Assembly (NCBI GenBank): GCA_900188465.1
Contig: FZPE01000003.1
Location: 62,001 to 126,000, forward strand
Direction: 5' to 3'
Length of the DNA: 64,000 bases
Origin: Micrococcales bacterium KH10
GTDB taxonomy: Bacteria; Actinomycetota; Actinomycetes; Actinomycetales; Cellulomonadaceae
Below, one piece after another: positions 27,069 through 36,809 of the stretch (position 1 is its first letter; each line of letters begins with the position of its first letter). The notes beneath the pieces are model-generated. The model had not been told where the DNA came from, searched no databases, and saw nothing but the letters and a program-made list of their open reading frames with translations. Made by a program: the position numbers and the translations under genes.

Positions 27069-27521
27069 CTATTTCAACGCGCGGCGCAGCGCGGCTGCCT
27101 TACGCAGTGACTTTCGCGCCCGTCCTCGGTCCCCGGCAGCCTCGTAGGCGAACGCCAGGTGGTACCAGTTCTTCCAGTTCGCGGGGTCATCGGCAACCAG
27201 TTCACGCACCGCCAAGAACGCCTCGTCGGCGGCAGCCCGGTCGATCCGTCCGCCCGGTGAACGCGGCAACTCGTCCTTAGGCAGTTCGTCGGCCGCAGCC
27301 AATTCATTGGCCATGGACTGGACCTGCGCGGCCAAATACCATTCCCGCAGCACTAACACGACCACGAAAACGGGCAGTACCAGCACAGCAACGCCAATAC
27401 CGATACCAGCGAATTCGCCGGTGCCGATCAGCGCGACGGCGCGGCCGAAAAGCGCCCACACATAGATGGCCAGTAGTCCGGTGACCAGAACTGCTGGTAT
27501 GAAGCCCTTCGCGCGCGTCAC
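27069..27521 (-). CDS. Small membrane protein with TPR-like C-terminus
   Basis: A 150-residue protein with two hydrophobic helices (about 8-28 and 42-60) and a cytosolic C-terminal pair of helices (WKNWYHLAFAYEAAGDRGRARKSLRKAAAL) that reads as one TPR unit. It equals, by position next to dapB and by shape, the mycobacterial conserved membrane protein Rv2772c. Its GTG start overlaps the dapB stop by 4 bases. Function is unknown; a scaffold role is only inference from the TPR unit. Confidence 0.8.
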   Translation of the reverse strand: MTRAKGFIPAVLVTGLLAIYVWALFGRAVALIGTGEFAGIGIGVAVLVLPVFVVVLVLREWYLAAQVQSMANELAAADELPKDELPRSPGGRIDRAAADEAFLAVRELVADDPANWKNWYHLAFAYEAAGDRGRARKSLRKAAALRRALK

Positions 27522-28303
27522 TTCGCCAATCCCAGCAGGTGTTCGAGCCCTACAGTCAGTCCGGGGCGTGATGGCGTCTGGCGCACTCCGAGCAGCACAC
27601 CCGGCATGAACGACGTGCGTTCAAACGAGTCCTGACGAATGACGAGCTGCTCCCCTGGGTTGCCCAGCAGGATCTCTTCGTGCGCGACCAATCCACGCAA
27701 TCGCACGGCATGGACGTGAACTCCATCCACCACGGCGCCGCGGGCTTCGTGCCCGACTTCGGTCGCGTCAGGCGAAGCACCGACCCCTGCAGCGGCACGG
27801 GCCTCGGCTACCTTGGTTGCGGTATGACGGGCAGTTCCCGAAGGTGCGTCGACCTTATCTGGATGATGCAGCTCAATGACCTCGACCGACTCGAAGAATG
27901 CGGCTGCTTGAGCCGCAAAGGTCATAGCGAAGACCGCGCTGAGTGAAAAATTCGGGGCGACGAGCACGCCAGTGGTATTCGACTTGTCCGCCAGGTGGGT
28001 CTCTACTCGTCCTAAGGAATCCTCATCCCAGCCAGTCGCGCCGACAACAGCATGCACGCCGTGGTCAATCAGTGTGTGCACATTGGCTTCGGTGGCCGTC
28101 GGGATCGAGAAGTCGACAGCGACATCGACGTTCGCGCTCTGGAGCACCGTGGCCAGATCGTCGCCCATATCGATCTGCGCTGCCAACTCCATATCAGGTG
28201 CACTGGTCACGGCCTCGCATACGGTACGGCCCATCCTGCCTGCCGCACCGATCACCGCAACACGTATGACGGATTCACTCACTGGGGATTCTGCATTGTT
28301 CAC
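27518..28303 (-). CDS. dapB: 4-hydroxy-tetrahydrodipicolinate reductase
   Basis: Reduces the DapA product with NAD(P)H. The nucleotide motif is VAVIGAAGRMG, and the catalytic stretch is ELHHPDKVDAPSGTA with the conserved His-His and Lys. The GTG at 28303 has AAGG eight bases upstream and gives 261 residues; a later GTG at 28282 would give 254. The longer frame to 28372 has no ribosome binding site. It follows the M16 peptidase gene by 114 bases, as in many actinobacteria. Confidence 0.94.
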   Translation of the reverse strand: MNNAESPVSESVIRVAVIGAAGRMGRTVCEAVTSAPDMELAAQIDMGDDLATVLQSANVDVAVDFSIPTATEANVHTLIDHGVHAVVGATGWDEDSLGRVETHLADKSNTTGVLVAPNFSLSAVFAMTFAAQAAAFFESVEVIELHHPDKVDAPSGTARHTATKVAEARAAAGVGASPDATEVGHEARGAVVDGVHVHAVRLRGLVAHEEILLGNPGEQLVIRQDSFERTSFMPGVLLGVRQTPSRPGLTVGLEHLLGLAK

Positions 28304-28417
28304 GCCATGCACCTTATCAATCCATTCTGGTCGTGTTCTGTCGCACGCACTGAAGACACAGCGCTTCGCCACCCAACATGGCGACAGACTCTGCGACCAG
28401 TCGCCACGACCGACGGA

Positions 28418-29740
28418 TTATGAGTCCGTCGGTCCCACTACTACTCGGCTGCGGGCTGCTGCCGCCAGTTCTGCACCGAGTTCTTGGATCTGCGCTGCCG
28501 TCACCGACCGAATGGCCGCCAGGGACTCGTCAATCGAGTACAACTCTCCTAGCGAGATCTCTGCCCGGCCCAGCCTGCTCATGCGCGAAGCTGTGTCTTC
28601 GATGCCCAGCACCAGTCCACCGGTCAGCTGACCCTGGGCGCGCAACAGTTCGTCCGCTGGCACTCGTTCGCTCGCGAGCCGGTCAAGTTGCTCGATCATG
28701 AGCTTTTCGACCTCGGTGACATTGCGTGGCGCGCACGCGGCGTACATGCCGAAGGTGCCCGCATCGCAGTAGGACGAGGCGAACCCGTATGTGGTGTATG
28801 CCAGACCGCGCTGTTCTCGGATCTGCTGGAACAACCGTGACGACATGCCGCCACCCAGGATCGTGCTCAGCACCGACATGACGAAACGCCGCCGGTCGCC
28901 CAGGGCCAGCCCAGGTGCGCCCACCAGCACATGGGACTGTTCACCGGGCCGGTCAACATGACGGCGTTCGCCGGGGCCGATACTTGTCTTCGACCGGGTG
29001 GCACGGCGAGGCCGCGGAGCGGCGTCGAGCGCCAGCTCCCATCCGCCCTGTTCCAGGCTGGCCAGCAGACGAGCACACAGCTCGTCGTGGTCAACGTTAC
29101 CTGCGGCGGTCACAACCAAGGTGTCCGGTCGGTAATGCTCCCGGTAGTGCTCCCACACCGCGTCACGCGGGACGGCACCGATGGTGTCGCGGGTTCCTCC
29201 GATGGGACGGGCAAGTGCCGTCGGGCTGAGCACGGCGGCACTGAACGCTTCGTGGGCCACATCGGCTGGATCGTCTTCGGTCATCGCCAGCTCTTCGATG
29301 ATGACCTGACGTTCCATCTCGAAATCAGCCGGATCCAATGTGGCCGAGGTGACCATATCGGCCAATACGTCCACAGCCATATCCAGATCGGCGTCGAGCA
29401 CGCGCGCGTAATAGCAAGTGTGCTCTTTGCTGGTCGCAGCGTTCGATTCGCCACCGACAGCATCGAAGGCTTCGGCGATCTGCGCTGCGCTGCGACGGCT
29501 CGTTCCTTTGAACAGCAGGTGTTCTAAGAAGTGCGTCGATCCATAATGACCGTCGGTCTCGTCCCTGGACCCGACTGGAACCCAGAAGCCGATCGAGACC
29601 GATCGCACGCCGGGGACTGACTCTGTCAGGACGCGAACGCCGCCGGGCAGGACGGAGCGACGAATCGTCACTCCGTCCTGCCCGGCGGTCAGTGCTGCAG
29701 CGTCATCTGTCGCTGCGACGATGGGCAGTTGCCACGGCAC
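28418..29740 (-). CDS. M16-family zinc peptidase
   Basis: A 440-residue processing-peptidase relative with the inverted zinc motif HFLEH at 70-74 and the distal glutamate ligand in VIIEEL (about 149-150). The C-terminal half has the usual second, non-catalytic M16 domain with RGLAYTTYGF. The GTG at 29740 starts one base after the pnp stop; the longer frame lies inside pnp and is rejected. The pnp-peptidase-dapB order matches mycobacterial gpsI-pepR-dapB. The substrate is unknown. No signal peptide, so it is probably cytosolic. Confidence 0.93.
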   Translation of the reverse strand: MPWQLPIVAATDDAAALTAGQDGVTIRRSVLPGGVRVLTESVPGVRSVSIGFWVPVGSRDETDGHYGSTHFLEHLLFKGTSRRSAAQIAEAFDAVGGESNAATSKEHTCYYARVLDADLDMAVDVLADMVTSATLDPADFEMERQVIIEELAMTEDDPADVAHEAFSAAVLSPTALARPIGGTRDTIGAVPRDAVWEHYREHYRPDTLVVTAAGNVDHDELCARLLASLEQGGWELALDAAPRPRRATRSKTSIGPGERRHVDRPGEQSHVLVGAPGLALGDRRRFVMSVLSTILGGGMSSRLFQQIREQRGLAYTTYGFASSYCDAGTFGMYAACAPRNVTEVEKLMIEQLDRLASERVPADELLRAQGQLTGGLVLGIEDTASRMSRLGRAEISLGELYSIDESLAAIRSVTAAQIQELGAELAAAARSRVVVGPTDS

Positions 29741-29741
29741 G

Positions 29742-31970
29742 TCAGCTCTGCGCCTCCGTGTCGGCGGCCTCGTCCTCGTCGACCACGGCAAGCAGGGACA
29801 GCTTGCCGCGCGGGTCGATCTCGCCGATCTCGACCTGAAGCTTCTGGCCGATCGAGACGACGTCTTCAACGTTCTCGATGCGCTTTCCGCCGACCAGCTT
29901 GCGGATCTGGCTGATGTGCAGCAGTCCGTCCTTGCCGGGAGTCAGCGAGACGAAGGCACCGAAGCTCGTGGTCTTGACGACGGTTCCGACGAACCGCTCG
30001 CCGACCTCTGGCACGGTCGGGTTGGCGATCGCGTTGATCTGCGCGCGTGCCGCCTCTGCGGACGGGCCGTCGACAGCGCCGATGTACACGGTGCCGTCGT
30101 CTTCGATGGTGATGTCTGCGCCAGTTTCTTCTTGAATCTGGTTGATCATCTTGCCCTTAGGTCCGATGACCTCACCGATCTTGTCGACTGGAACCTTGAC
30201 AGCGATAACGCGCGGTGCGGTCTCGGCCATCTCGTCCGGAGTGTCGATGGTCTCGTTGATCAGATCGAGGATCTCCAGGCGTGCTTCGCGTGCCTGTTGC
30301 AAAGCTGCAGCCAGGACTGAAGCCGGGATGCCATCCAGTTTGGTGTCGAGTTGGATAGCGGTGACGAACTCCGAGGTACCAGCGACCTTGAAGTCCATGT
30401 CGCCGAAGGCGTCTTCGGCGCCGAGGATGTCAGTCAGCGCGGCGTACTTGGTCTCGCCGTCGACCTCTCCCGAGACCAGACCCATGGCGATACCCGCGAC
30501 GGGTGCGCGCAGCGGCACACCGGCGTTGAGCAGGGCAAGCGTCGAGGCGCAGACCGATCCCATGGAGGTCGAACCGTTGGAGCCGAGTGCCTCGGACACC
30601 TGACGGATCGCGTAGGGGAACTCTTCACGTGTCGGCAGCACCGGCACGATGGCACGCTCGGCGAGAGCACCGTGGCCGATCTCGCGACGCTTGGGGCTGC
30701 CCACGCGTCCGGTCTCACCGGTCGAGTAGGGCGGAAAGTTGTAGTTGTGCATGTAGCGCTTGCGCGTCTCTGGGCTGAGCGAGTCGATCTGCTGCTCCAT
30801 ACGCAGCATGTTCAACGTGGTCACACCCAGGATCTGAGTCTCGCCACGCTCGAACAATGCCGACCCGTGGACACGCGGCAGCACGTCCACCTCAGCTGCG
30901 AGCGAGCGGATGTCCGTCAGCGAACGGCCGTCGATACGGAATCCATCGGTGAGGATCCGGCGGCGGATGATCGCCTTTTGCACTGAGCGATAGGCAGCGG
31001 AGATCTCCTTCTCGCGTCCTTCGAAGGATGCAGCGAGTTCTTCGCCAACCTCGCCCTTGATCTCATCGAGGCGGTTCTCGCGAGTCTGCTTGTCAGCGAT
31101 AGACAGTGCCTCTTCAAGGCGTGCGGTGACAGCGGCTTCCACTGCGGCCAGCGCATCGTCCTGGTAGTCAGGGAACAGCGGGAAGTCTTGAACTTCCTTG
31201 CCTGCCTGGGCCGCGAGCTGTTCCTGTGCTTCAACCAATGCGCGGATGAATGGCTTGGAAGCCTCGATGCCCTCGGCCACGATCTGCTCGGTCGGCGCCT
31301 GGGCGCCATCCTGCTTGATCAGGGTCCAGGCCTGTTCGCTGGCCTCGGCCTCGATCATGGCGATGGCCACGTCTTCGTTGCCCTGCTCGTCGCGGATCTT
31401 GCGACCAGCGATCACGATCTCGAAGACCGAACGCTCCTTGTCGGAGTACTTCGGGAACGCAACCCACTGACCGTCGACGAGCGCCAACCGCACTGCACCG
31501 ACCGGACCGGAGAACGGCAGACCTGAAATCTGGGTCGAAGCCGATGCCGCGTTGATGGCAACGACGTCGTAGGCGTCATCGGGGTGGATCGCGAGAACCG
31601 TCGCCACGACCTGGACCTCGTTACGCAAGCCCTTGACGAACAGGGGGCGTAGCGGGCGGTCGATCAGGCGGCAGGCCAGGATCGCGTCGGTGGACGGACG
31701 TCCTTCGCGACGGAAGAACGAGCCAGGGATCTTGCCCGCAGCGTATTGACGCTCTTCAACGTCGACTGTCAGCGGGAAGAAGTCGAATTGCTCCTTCGGG
31801 TGCTTGCCGGCTGTCGTGGTTGACAGCAGTGCGGTCTCACCATCGAGGTATGCCATGACCGCACCGCCAGCCTGCTTGGCGAGGCGACCGGTTTCAAAGC
31901 GAATCGTGCGCTTTCCAAAGCGACCATTGTCAATGATTGCTTCAGCGAATGTAATGTCGGGACCTTCCAC
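29742..31970 (-). CDS. pnp: Polyribonucleotide nucleotidyltransferase (PNPase)
   Basis: A 3'-5' phosphorolytic RNase that also makes tails in actinobacteria (guanosine pentaphosphate synthetase GpsI type). Two RNase PH domains ([21 protein letters not shown]; later [21 protein letters not shown]), a KH domain with [19 protein letters not shown] and an S1 domain ([14 protein letters not shown]) are in the standard order. The GTG at 31970 is preceded by GGAGGG and is chosen over ATG 32006; length is 742 residues. It lies downstream of rpsO as in most bacteria, separated by a strong hairpin. Confidence 0.96.
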   Translation of the reverse strand: MEGPDITFAEAIIDNGRFGKRTIRFETGRLAKQAGGAVMAYLDGETALLSTTTAGKHPKEQFDFFPLTVDVEERQYAAGKIPGSFFRREGRPSTDAILACRLIDRPLRPLFVKGLRNEVQVVATVLAIHPDDAYDVVAINAASASTQISGLPFSGPVGAVRLALVDGQWVAFPKYSDKERSVFEIVIAGRKIRDEQGNEDVAIAMIEAEASEQAWTLIKQDGAQAPTEQIVAEGIEASKPFIRALVEAQEQLAAQAGKEVQDFPLFPDYQDDALAAVEAAVTARLEEALSIADKQTRENRLDEIKGEVGEELAASFEGREKEISAAYRSVQKAIIRRRILTDGFRIDGRSLTDIRSLAAEVDVLPRVHGSALFERGETQILGVTTLNMLRMEQQIDSLSPETRKRYMHNYNFPPYSTGETGRVGSPKRREIGHGALAERAIVPVLPTREEFPYAIRQVSEALGSNGSTSMGSVCASTLALLNAGVPLRAPVAGIAMGLVSGEVDGETKYAALTDILGAEDAFGDMDFKVAGTSEFVTAIQLDTKLDGIPASVLAAALQQAREARLEILDLINETIDTPDEMAETAPRVIAVKVPVDKIGEVIGPKGKMINQIQEETGADITIEDDGTVYIGAVDGPSAEAARAQINAIANPTVPEVGERFVGTVVKTTSFGAFVSLTPGKDGLLHISQIRKLVGGKRIENVEDVVSIGQKLQVEIGEIDPRGKLSLLAVVDEDEAADTEAQS

Positions 31971-32125
31971 GGGTACCCTCCGTTCTTGATCGATCCCTGC
32001 TGTCATGTTCTTGCAGCGGTCTTCGATCGAGGCCCACGGACGACTGACGTCGTACCGGAGGCCACTACCGAGGACCGAACTCGAATCCTTAGCAGGGGTG
32101 TGTTGTTATCTGGGCGTATTTGCAC

Positions 32126-32160
32126 CACCAGCCCGGACCCATCACAGGTCCGGGCTGGTG
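32126..32160 (-). terminator. Perfect 14-bp hairpin between rpsO and pnp
   Basis: CACCAGCCCGGACC pairs exactly with GGTCCGGGCTGGTG around a 6-7 base loop, 10 bases beyond the rpsO stop. On the minus strand no U run follows. It may be a partial terminator or a processing site between rpsO and pnp, as is known at this locus in E. coli. Confidence 0.65.
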
Positions 32161-32169
32161 ACGAAAAAC

Positions 32170-32439
32170 TTAGCGGCGTAGACCGAGCTTCTCAATCAGG
32201 CTGCGGTAACGCTCAATGTCGACCTTCTGCAGGTAGCCGAGTAGACGGCGGCGCTGGCCGACGAGGAGGAGCAGGCCACGACGTGAGTGGTGGTCGTGCT
32301 TATGCTCTTTGAGGTGCTCGGTGAGGTCCTTGATGCGCTGCGTGAGAAGTGCGACCTGCACCTCAGGCGAACCGGTGTCCGACTCGCTGGTTCCGAACTC
32401 TTTGATGATCTGCTGCTTTGTGGCAGTGTCGAGTGGCAC
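32170..32439 (-). CDS. rpsO: 30S ribosomal protein S15
   Basis: A primary 16S rRNA-binding protein of 89 residues with the full S15 pattern ([45 protein letters not shown]). The start is GTG with AAGGAG upstream. ribF normally lies just upstream of rpsO in actinobacteria; here a hexitol PTS locus separates them. The 148-base gap upstream should hold its own promoter. Confidence 0.97.
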   Translation of the reverse strand: MPLDTATKQQIIKEFGTSESDTGSPEVQVALLTQRIKDLTEHLKEHKHDHHSRRGLLLLVGQRRRLLGYLQKVDIERYRSLIEKLGLRR

Positions 32440-32587
32440 GATTCTCCTTGGTTGTTGATCGTTGCGCGGTGCTTCGGGGCTGATCCACCCGAGCGCTCTG
32501 GATCCGCGGCCGTTCTGACGGCAATCATTTATCTTACCAGATCGAACCGAGGCGCTACGTCCCGCGATATGCCGCAGTATTCGCTCG

Positions 32588-33367
32588 TCATGAGGCGGCT
32601 GCTGCCACGAGCAGTTCCACGCCTAACTGGCTGAGCAGGGAACGAGGCAGCACATCGCTCTCCGCCTCTGTCACCAACGTGTCGACTTCCCCGAGTTCAG
32701 CGAATGCGACGGTGGCGTCGCCGCCGAATTTTCCCGAGTCAGCCAAGACGACTCTGTGACGGGCGCTTTGTACGATCGCCGTCTTGACCAGTGCCTCGTC
32801 CGGATCTGGTGTTGAAAACCCGCGCGCGGGTGAGACCGCATCTGTTCCCAAGAAGCAGACGTCGACCTGGAGACGCTGGATCGCTTCGATCGTGGCCGCT
32901 CCAACTGCCGCTTGCGTGGTGCGCCGCACCTTGCCGGGAAGCAGATGCAGGTCAATGTGCGGCAGGGACGCCAGCCGGGCGGCGATGGACACGCCGTGGG
33001 TAAATACCGTAAGGCGACGATCGTGTGGGAACATCTCGATGAGCCTGCCCGTTGTGCTGCCGGCATCGATGAGCACGGTCCCCCCCTCCTCAGGCAGGAG
33101 CATGAATGCGGCTCGCGCAATCATCTCCTTCTCAGCTGCCCGCACTCGGTCGCGCTCATCGAGGCGCGATTCCATCACCGACAACGATGCTGCGCGTACG
33201 GCGCCACCGTGGACTTTGCGCACTACTCGTGATTTCTCAAGCAGACTGAGATCTCGTCGGACCGTCTCTGTCGTTACGTCGAATGTCTCGGCAAGCTCCT
33301 GTACCGAGACACGACCACGAGACTGCACGAGTTGCCCCATCGCCTGGCGGCGTTCCTCCGGGTACAT
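32588..33367 (-). CDS. DeoR-family transcriptional regulator of sugar metabolism
   Basis: A 259-residue repressor with an N-terminal winged helix ([52 protein letters not shown]) and a C-terminal sugar-phosphate sensing domain ([40 protein letters not shown]). The ATG at 33367 has GGGGAG upstream. It is downstream of the zinc dehydrogenase on the same strand and near the divergent hexitol PTS gene, so it most likely controls this locus in response to a hexitol or ketose phosphate. That target is inferred from position. Confidence 0.88.
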   Translation of the reverse strand: MYPEERRQAMGQLVQSRGRVSVQELAETFDVTTETVRRDLSLLEKSRVVRKVHGGAVRAASLSVMESRLDERDRVRAAEKEMIARAAFMLLPEEGGTVLIDAGSTTGRLIEMFPHDRRLTVFTHGVSIAARLASLPHIDLHLLPGKVRRTTQAAVGAATIEAIQRLQVDVCFLGTDAVSPARGFSTPDPDEALVKTAIVQSARHRVVLADSGKFGGDATVAFAELGEVDTLVTEAESDVLPRSLLSQLGVELLVAAAAS

Positions 33368-33511
33368 CGCGGTCTCCCCTATTCGCTGGTCTGTGCACGG
33401 TTGAGCATCACCAAGCATAGGTGACACAGGACCCGTCAGCGGCAACGCTGAGTGTCCGTGGCCCAGCGACGAGCCCGGTTCGAACTCGTCGCCGGATCAA
33501 TGTGGCAGTGG

Positions 33512-34570
33512 CTATGGCTCGACGGTGACCTTGATGCCGGTGCCGTTCTTGACAATCTCGAAGGCATCCAACACCTCGGTCAGCGGCACCCGGTCAGTAA
33601 TGAGATCCTTGACCGGGACTTTTCCGTTTGCGATGTACTCGAGGGCGCGTCGGTTATGCTCCGGAGCTGAACCGTTCGCACCGTGGATGTGCAGTTGCCG
33701 GTAGTGGACAACATTCGAGTCGCACTGGATCACGGGGTCGTTCTTGGGCAACCCGCCAAAGAACGAGATCCTGCCGTTGCGCGCCGCCATGGCGATGGCT
33801 TGTTCCTGAGCGATCTTGGCTGCGGTGGCAGTGATGATGACATCCGCGCCGCGCCCCCCGGTGAGTTCCTTGACCCGTTCGACGACGTCGACTTGGGAAC
33901 CGTCGATCGCCTCGTCGGGTCTCGCGGCGTCTGCAGAGAGCTTGAGCCTTTCCGCATTGACATCGATGAGGTAAATGGCGCCTGCCTGATGAACTCCGCG
34001 CGCTACACGTACGTGCATGCAACCGATCGGCCCGGCACCGAAGACGACAACCGTATCGCCGGGCTCAATCCCCAACAGTTCCTGCGCGTTGATGGCACAG
34101 GCAAGGGGCTCAGCAGCAGAAGCCTCGTCAAAGCCCACCGAATCGGGAATGCGGTTGAGCCCGTCGACCTTGAGGACCTGTGCGGGAACAATCATGTACT
34201 CCGCGAAGCCGCCGTCGTACTGGTAGCCGACGGATGTCTGGTTTTCGCAGACTGCCATCCATCCCTTACGGCATTCATAGCATTCGCCGCACGGGACTGC
34301 CGCGATGACCTGCACGCGGTCTCCGATCTCCCACTGTTGGGAGAATCTTTCGGCCACCTGCGATCCGACCTCGACGACCTCGCCGGCGATCTCGTGTCCG
34401 ATGGTACGCGGCGGCGTCAGGTTCTGGTGACCGTTGAAGAAAATCTTCACGTCGGTTCCACAGGTGGAACAGTTGCGGACCCGGATCTTGACCTCATCCG
34501 GACCGCATTCTGGCTCGGGACGATCCTCAATGCGGACGTCTTCGGGTGCATAAAAGCGTAGGACCTTCAT
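33512..34570 (-). CDS. Zinc-dependent medium-chain polyol (phosphate) dehydrogenase
   Basis: A 352-residue MDR dehydrogenase. Catalytic zinc ligands are Cys37, His59 and Glu60; structural zinc is held by Cys94, Cys97, Cys100 and Cys108; the Rossmann motif is VVFGAGPIGC. It resembles sorbitol, galactitol-1-phosphate and related polyol dehydrogenases. The ATG at 34570 has GGAG five bases upstream. It is divergent from the IICBA hexitol transporter, which would deliver a hexitol phosphate. Inference: it oxidises that phosphate to a ketose phosphate, replacing a long-chain MtlD-type dehydrogenase; oxidation of a free polyol remains possible. Confidence 0.85.
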   Translation of the reverse strand: MKVLRFYAPEDVRIEDRPEPECGPDEVKIRVRNCSTCGTDVKIFFNGHQNLTPPRTIGHEIAGEVVEVGSQVAERFSQQWEIGDRVQVIAAVPCGECYECRKGWMAVCENQTSVGYQYDGGFAEYMIVPAQVLKVDGLNRIPDSVGFDEASAAEPLACAINAQELLGIEPGDTVVVFGAGPIGCMHVRVARGVHQAGAIYLIDVNAERLKLSADAARPDEAIDGSQVDVVERVKELTGGRGADVIITATAAKIAQEQAIAMAARNGRISFFGGLPKNDPVIQCDSNVVHYRQLHIHGANGSAPEHNRRALEYIANGKVPVKDLITDRVPLTEVLDAFEIVKNGTGIKVTVEP

Positions 34571-34641
34571 TGGTACTCCAACTCTTGCGATGGTGGCGAC
34601 ATTATTGGCGCCCACCTCATCATAACCACACTACTCGACAC

Positions 34642-34681
34642 AAATAAAGGTGACTTTAGTTGGTTACTGTTGGCATTTAGT
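34642..34681. promoter_or_regulatory. Candidate operator of the hexitol PTS locus
   Basis: AAATAAAG and CTTTAGTT (34642-34661) form a 7-of-8 dyad around 4 bases, and TTTAGT recurs 21 bases later (34676-34681), two helical turns on. The site is in the middle of the gap between the divergent dehydrogenase and transporter genes, in an AT-rich patch. A DeoR-type repressor site is the likely role. Confidence 0.4.
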
Positions 34682-34772
34682 GGAAAGTGCGGTTTACTGG
34701 TTGTTGTCAGAGTGATCCGGGTCACACCTCGACGGTGAGGTTGCGCCGGTTAACGTTTCTCAAGGAGGAGAT

Positions 34773-36758
34773 ATGTCCGTTCCCACGGCGACCCGTGCGC
34801 CGCGCGGCGCGCGCGTCGCAATTCAAAAACTCGGCACGGCCCTGTCGAATATGGTGTTGCCCAATATCGGCGCATTCATCGCGTGGGGTTTGATCACCGC
34901 ACTATTCATCGAAGCCGGCTGGATAACGCTGGTCGGCGGCTGGTTTGGATACGAGGGCAGTTACGGCCTCGTTGAACGCCTAGGCGCCTGGGGGTCGGGA
35001 GCCGACGGCACCGGCATCGTCGGCCCGATGATCACCTACCTGCTCCCGCTGCTCATCGGATACACCGGTGGACGCATGGCCTATAAAGACACGATCCGAG
35101 GCGGTGTCGTCGGAGCGATAGCGACGATGGGTGCCGTCACGGGCGCCGAGGTGCCGATGTTCCTCGGTGCGATGGTCATGGGGCCACTGGGCGGCTGGTC
35201 GATGAAGAAACTCGACCAACTATGGGAGCATAAGATCCGGCCCGGCTTCGAAATGCTGGTCAACAACTTCTCCGCTGGCATCTGGGGGATGTTGCTGTCG
35301 ATCTTTGGCTTTGTCGTCGCCGGACCTTTTGTCACGGCGTTCTCCAACGGCGCGGAGAAGGTGGTCGACTTCCTCGTCGACAACTCGCTGCTGCCCTTCA
35401 CCTCAGTACTCGTCGAACCCGCCAAGGTCCTGTTCCTTAACAACGCCATCAACCATGGTGTCTTCACACCTCTTGGAACCGCCGAATCCACCACCAACGG
35501 CAAGTCGATTCTGTTCCTCATCGAGGCCAACCCCGGGCCCGGTCTCGGTCTGCTGCTGGCGTTCATGGTCTTCGGTGCCGGGTTGGCGCGAGCTTCCGCA
35601 TCCGGTGCGGCGCTGATTCACTTCGTCGGTGGTATCCACGAGATCTACTTCCCGTACATCCTGATGAAGCCCAAACTGATCCTGGCGATGATCGCTGGCG
35701 GCATGACCGGTGTCGGAACAAACATGGTCTTCGATTCAGGGTTGCGGGCGCCCGCCGCACCGGGGTCGATCATCGCGGTTCTCATTCAATCGCCGGTCGG
35801 CAGTCTGATCGGTGTGATCCTCTCAGTCGTGCTTTCCGCGACGGTGACGTTCGTCGTCGCGGGCTTCTTGCTGAGATTCGACAAGGACAAGGACGATGAC
35901 CTTGCGAGCGCTACGGAATCGATGGAGAAGCTCAAAGGCAAGAAATCGTCTGTCGCGAGCGCACTCACCGGCGGTATCGCCGCTGGCCCCATCCGCACCA
36001 TCGTGTTCGCCTGCGATGCCGGGATGGGTTCGTCCGCCATGGGAGCAAGTGTGCTGCGGCGCAAGATCCGCGAGGCAGGATTCAACGATGTGACCGTCGA
36101 GAACAAGGCCATTTCTAATCTGAAAGACGAAGTCGATCTCGTCGTCACCCATCAAGATCTCACTGAACGGGCGCGACAGCGCACACCATCTGCGCGGCAC
36201 GTCTCAGTTGAGAACTTCATGGGCAGCCCTCGCTACGACGAAGTCGTAGAGCTCATCATCAAGTCGAACAGCCCAGACGCATCGGGCCAAACGCCGTCTA
36301 GCGGCGGAACGTCCGACGCATCGACGGCTAAGCTCCTGGCGCTTTCAGCGATCAAGCTCGATGGAGTGGCGGCTACGAAAGCAGAAGCCATCGACGAAGC
36401 CGGAGCGCTCCTGATGGCCGAGAACGTCATCCCGCAGGAGTATGTCGCGGCCATGCACGAACGCGAGTTGTCGGTTTCGACCTATGTCGGTTCCGGCCTG
36501 GCGATTCCACACGGCACCGTAGAAGCCAAAGAACTGGTGCAGCGCACGGGACTCAGTTTCGTTCGCTACAGCCGTCCGATCGAATGGAACGGGCACGAGG
36601 TGGAATTCGTGATCGGCATAGCCAGCAAGGGCAACGACCATCTGGACATCCTGGCGAAAGTCAGTCGGATTTTCACCGATCCGAAGATGGTGGAACGTCT
36701 ACGCCAAGCGGAGACAGCTGACGAGGTTCAGTCGATCGTCAGCGGGGTCAGGGCGTAG
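34773..36758 (+). CDS. mtlA: PTS mannitol/hexitol transporter, fused EIICBA
   Basis: Imports and phosphorylates a hexitol, most likely mannitol. The membrane EIIC domain (about 15-370) begins with SNMVLPNIGAFIAWGLITALFI and contains GGIHEIYFP (286-294), the MtlA signature. EIIB (about 405-500) has the phosphocysteine Cys414 (FACDAGMGSS). EIIA (about 518-661) has the phosphohistidine His580 (GLAIPHGT). All three phosphorylation or binding sites are intact at 661 residues. AAGGAGGAG precedes the ATG. EI and HPr are not in the window. The gene faces a zinc dehydrogenase and a DeoR regulator, an accessory sugar locus inside a translation gene cluster. Confidence 0.93.
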   Translation: MSVPTATRAPRGARVAIQKLGTALSNMVLPNIGAFIAWGLITALFIEAGWITLVGGWFGYEGSYGLVERLGAWGSGADGTGIVGPMITYLLPLLIGYTGGRMAYKDTIRGGVVGAIATMGAVTGAEVPMFLGAMVMGPLGGWSMKKLDQLWEHKIRPGFEMLVNNFSAGIWGMLLSIFGFVVAGPFVTAFSNGAEKVVDFLVDNSLLPFTSVLVEPAKVLFLNNAINHGVFTPLGTAESTTNGKSILFLIEANPGPGLGLLLAFMVFGAGLARASASGAALIHFVGGIHEIYFPYILMKPKLILAMIAGGMTGVGTNMVFDSGLRAPAAPGSIIAVLIQSPVGSLIGVILSVVLSATVTFVVAGFLLRFDKDKDDDLASATESMEKLKGKKSSVASALTGGIAAGPIRTIVFACDAGMGSSAMGASVLRRKIREAGFNDVTVENKAISNLKDEVDLVVTHQDLTERARQRTPSARHVSVENFMGSPRYDEVVELIIKSNSPDASGQTPSSGGTSDASTAKLLALSAIKLDGVAATKAEAIDEAGALLMAENVIPQEYVAAMHERELSVSTYVGSGLAIPHGTVEAKELVQRTGLSFVRYSRPIEWNGHEVEFVIGIASKGNDHLDILAKVSRIFTDPKMVERLRQAETADEVQSIVSGVRA

Positions 36759-36768
36759 TCCTTATCGT

Positions 36769-36809
36769 CCTCGCCGTGGGGGGTTTCTCAGGCATTCCCC
36801 ACGGCGAGG
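36769..36809. terminator. Bidirectional 13-bp hairpin between mtlA and ribF
   Basis: CCTCGCCGTGGGG and CCCCACGGCGAGG pair perfectly around 15 bases, between the convergent ends of mtlA and ribF and overlapping the last codons of ribF (36788). Suited to stop transcription from both sides. No U run on either strand. Confidence 0.65.
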
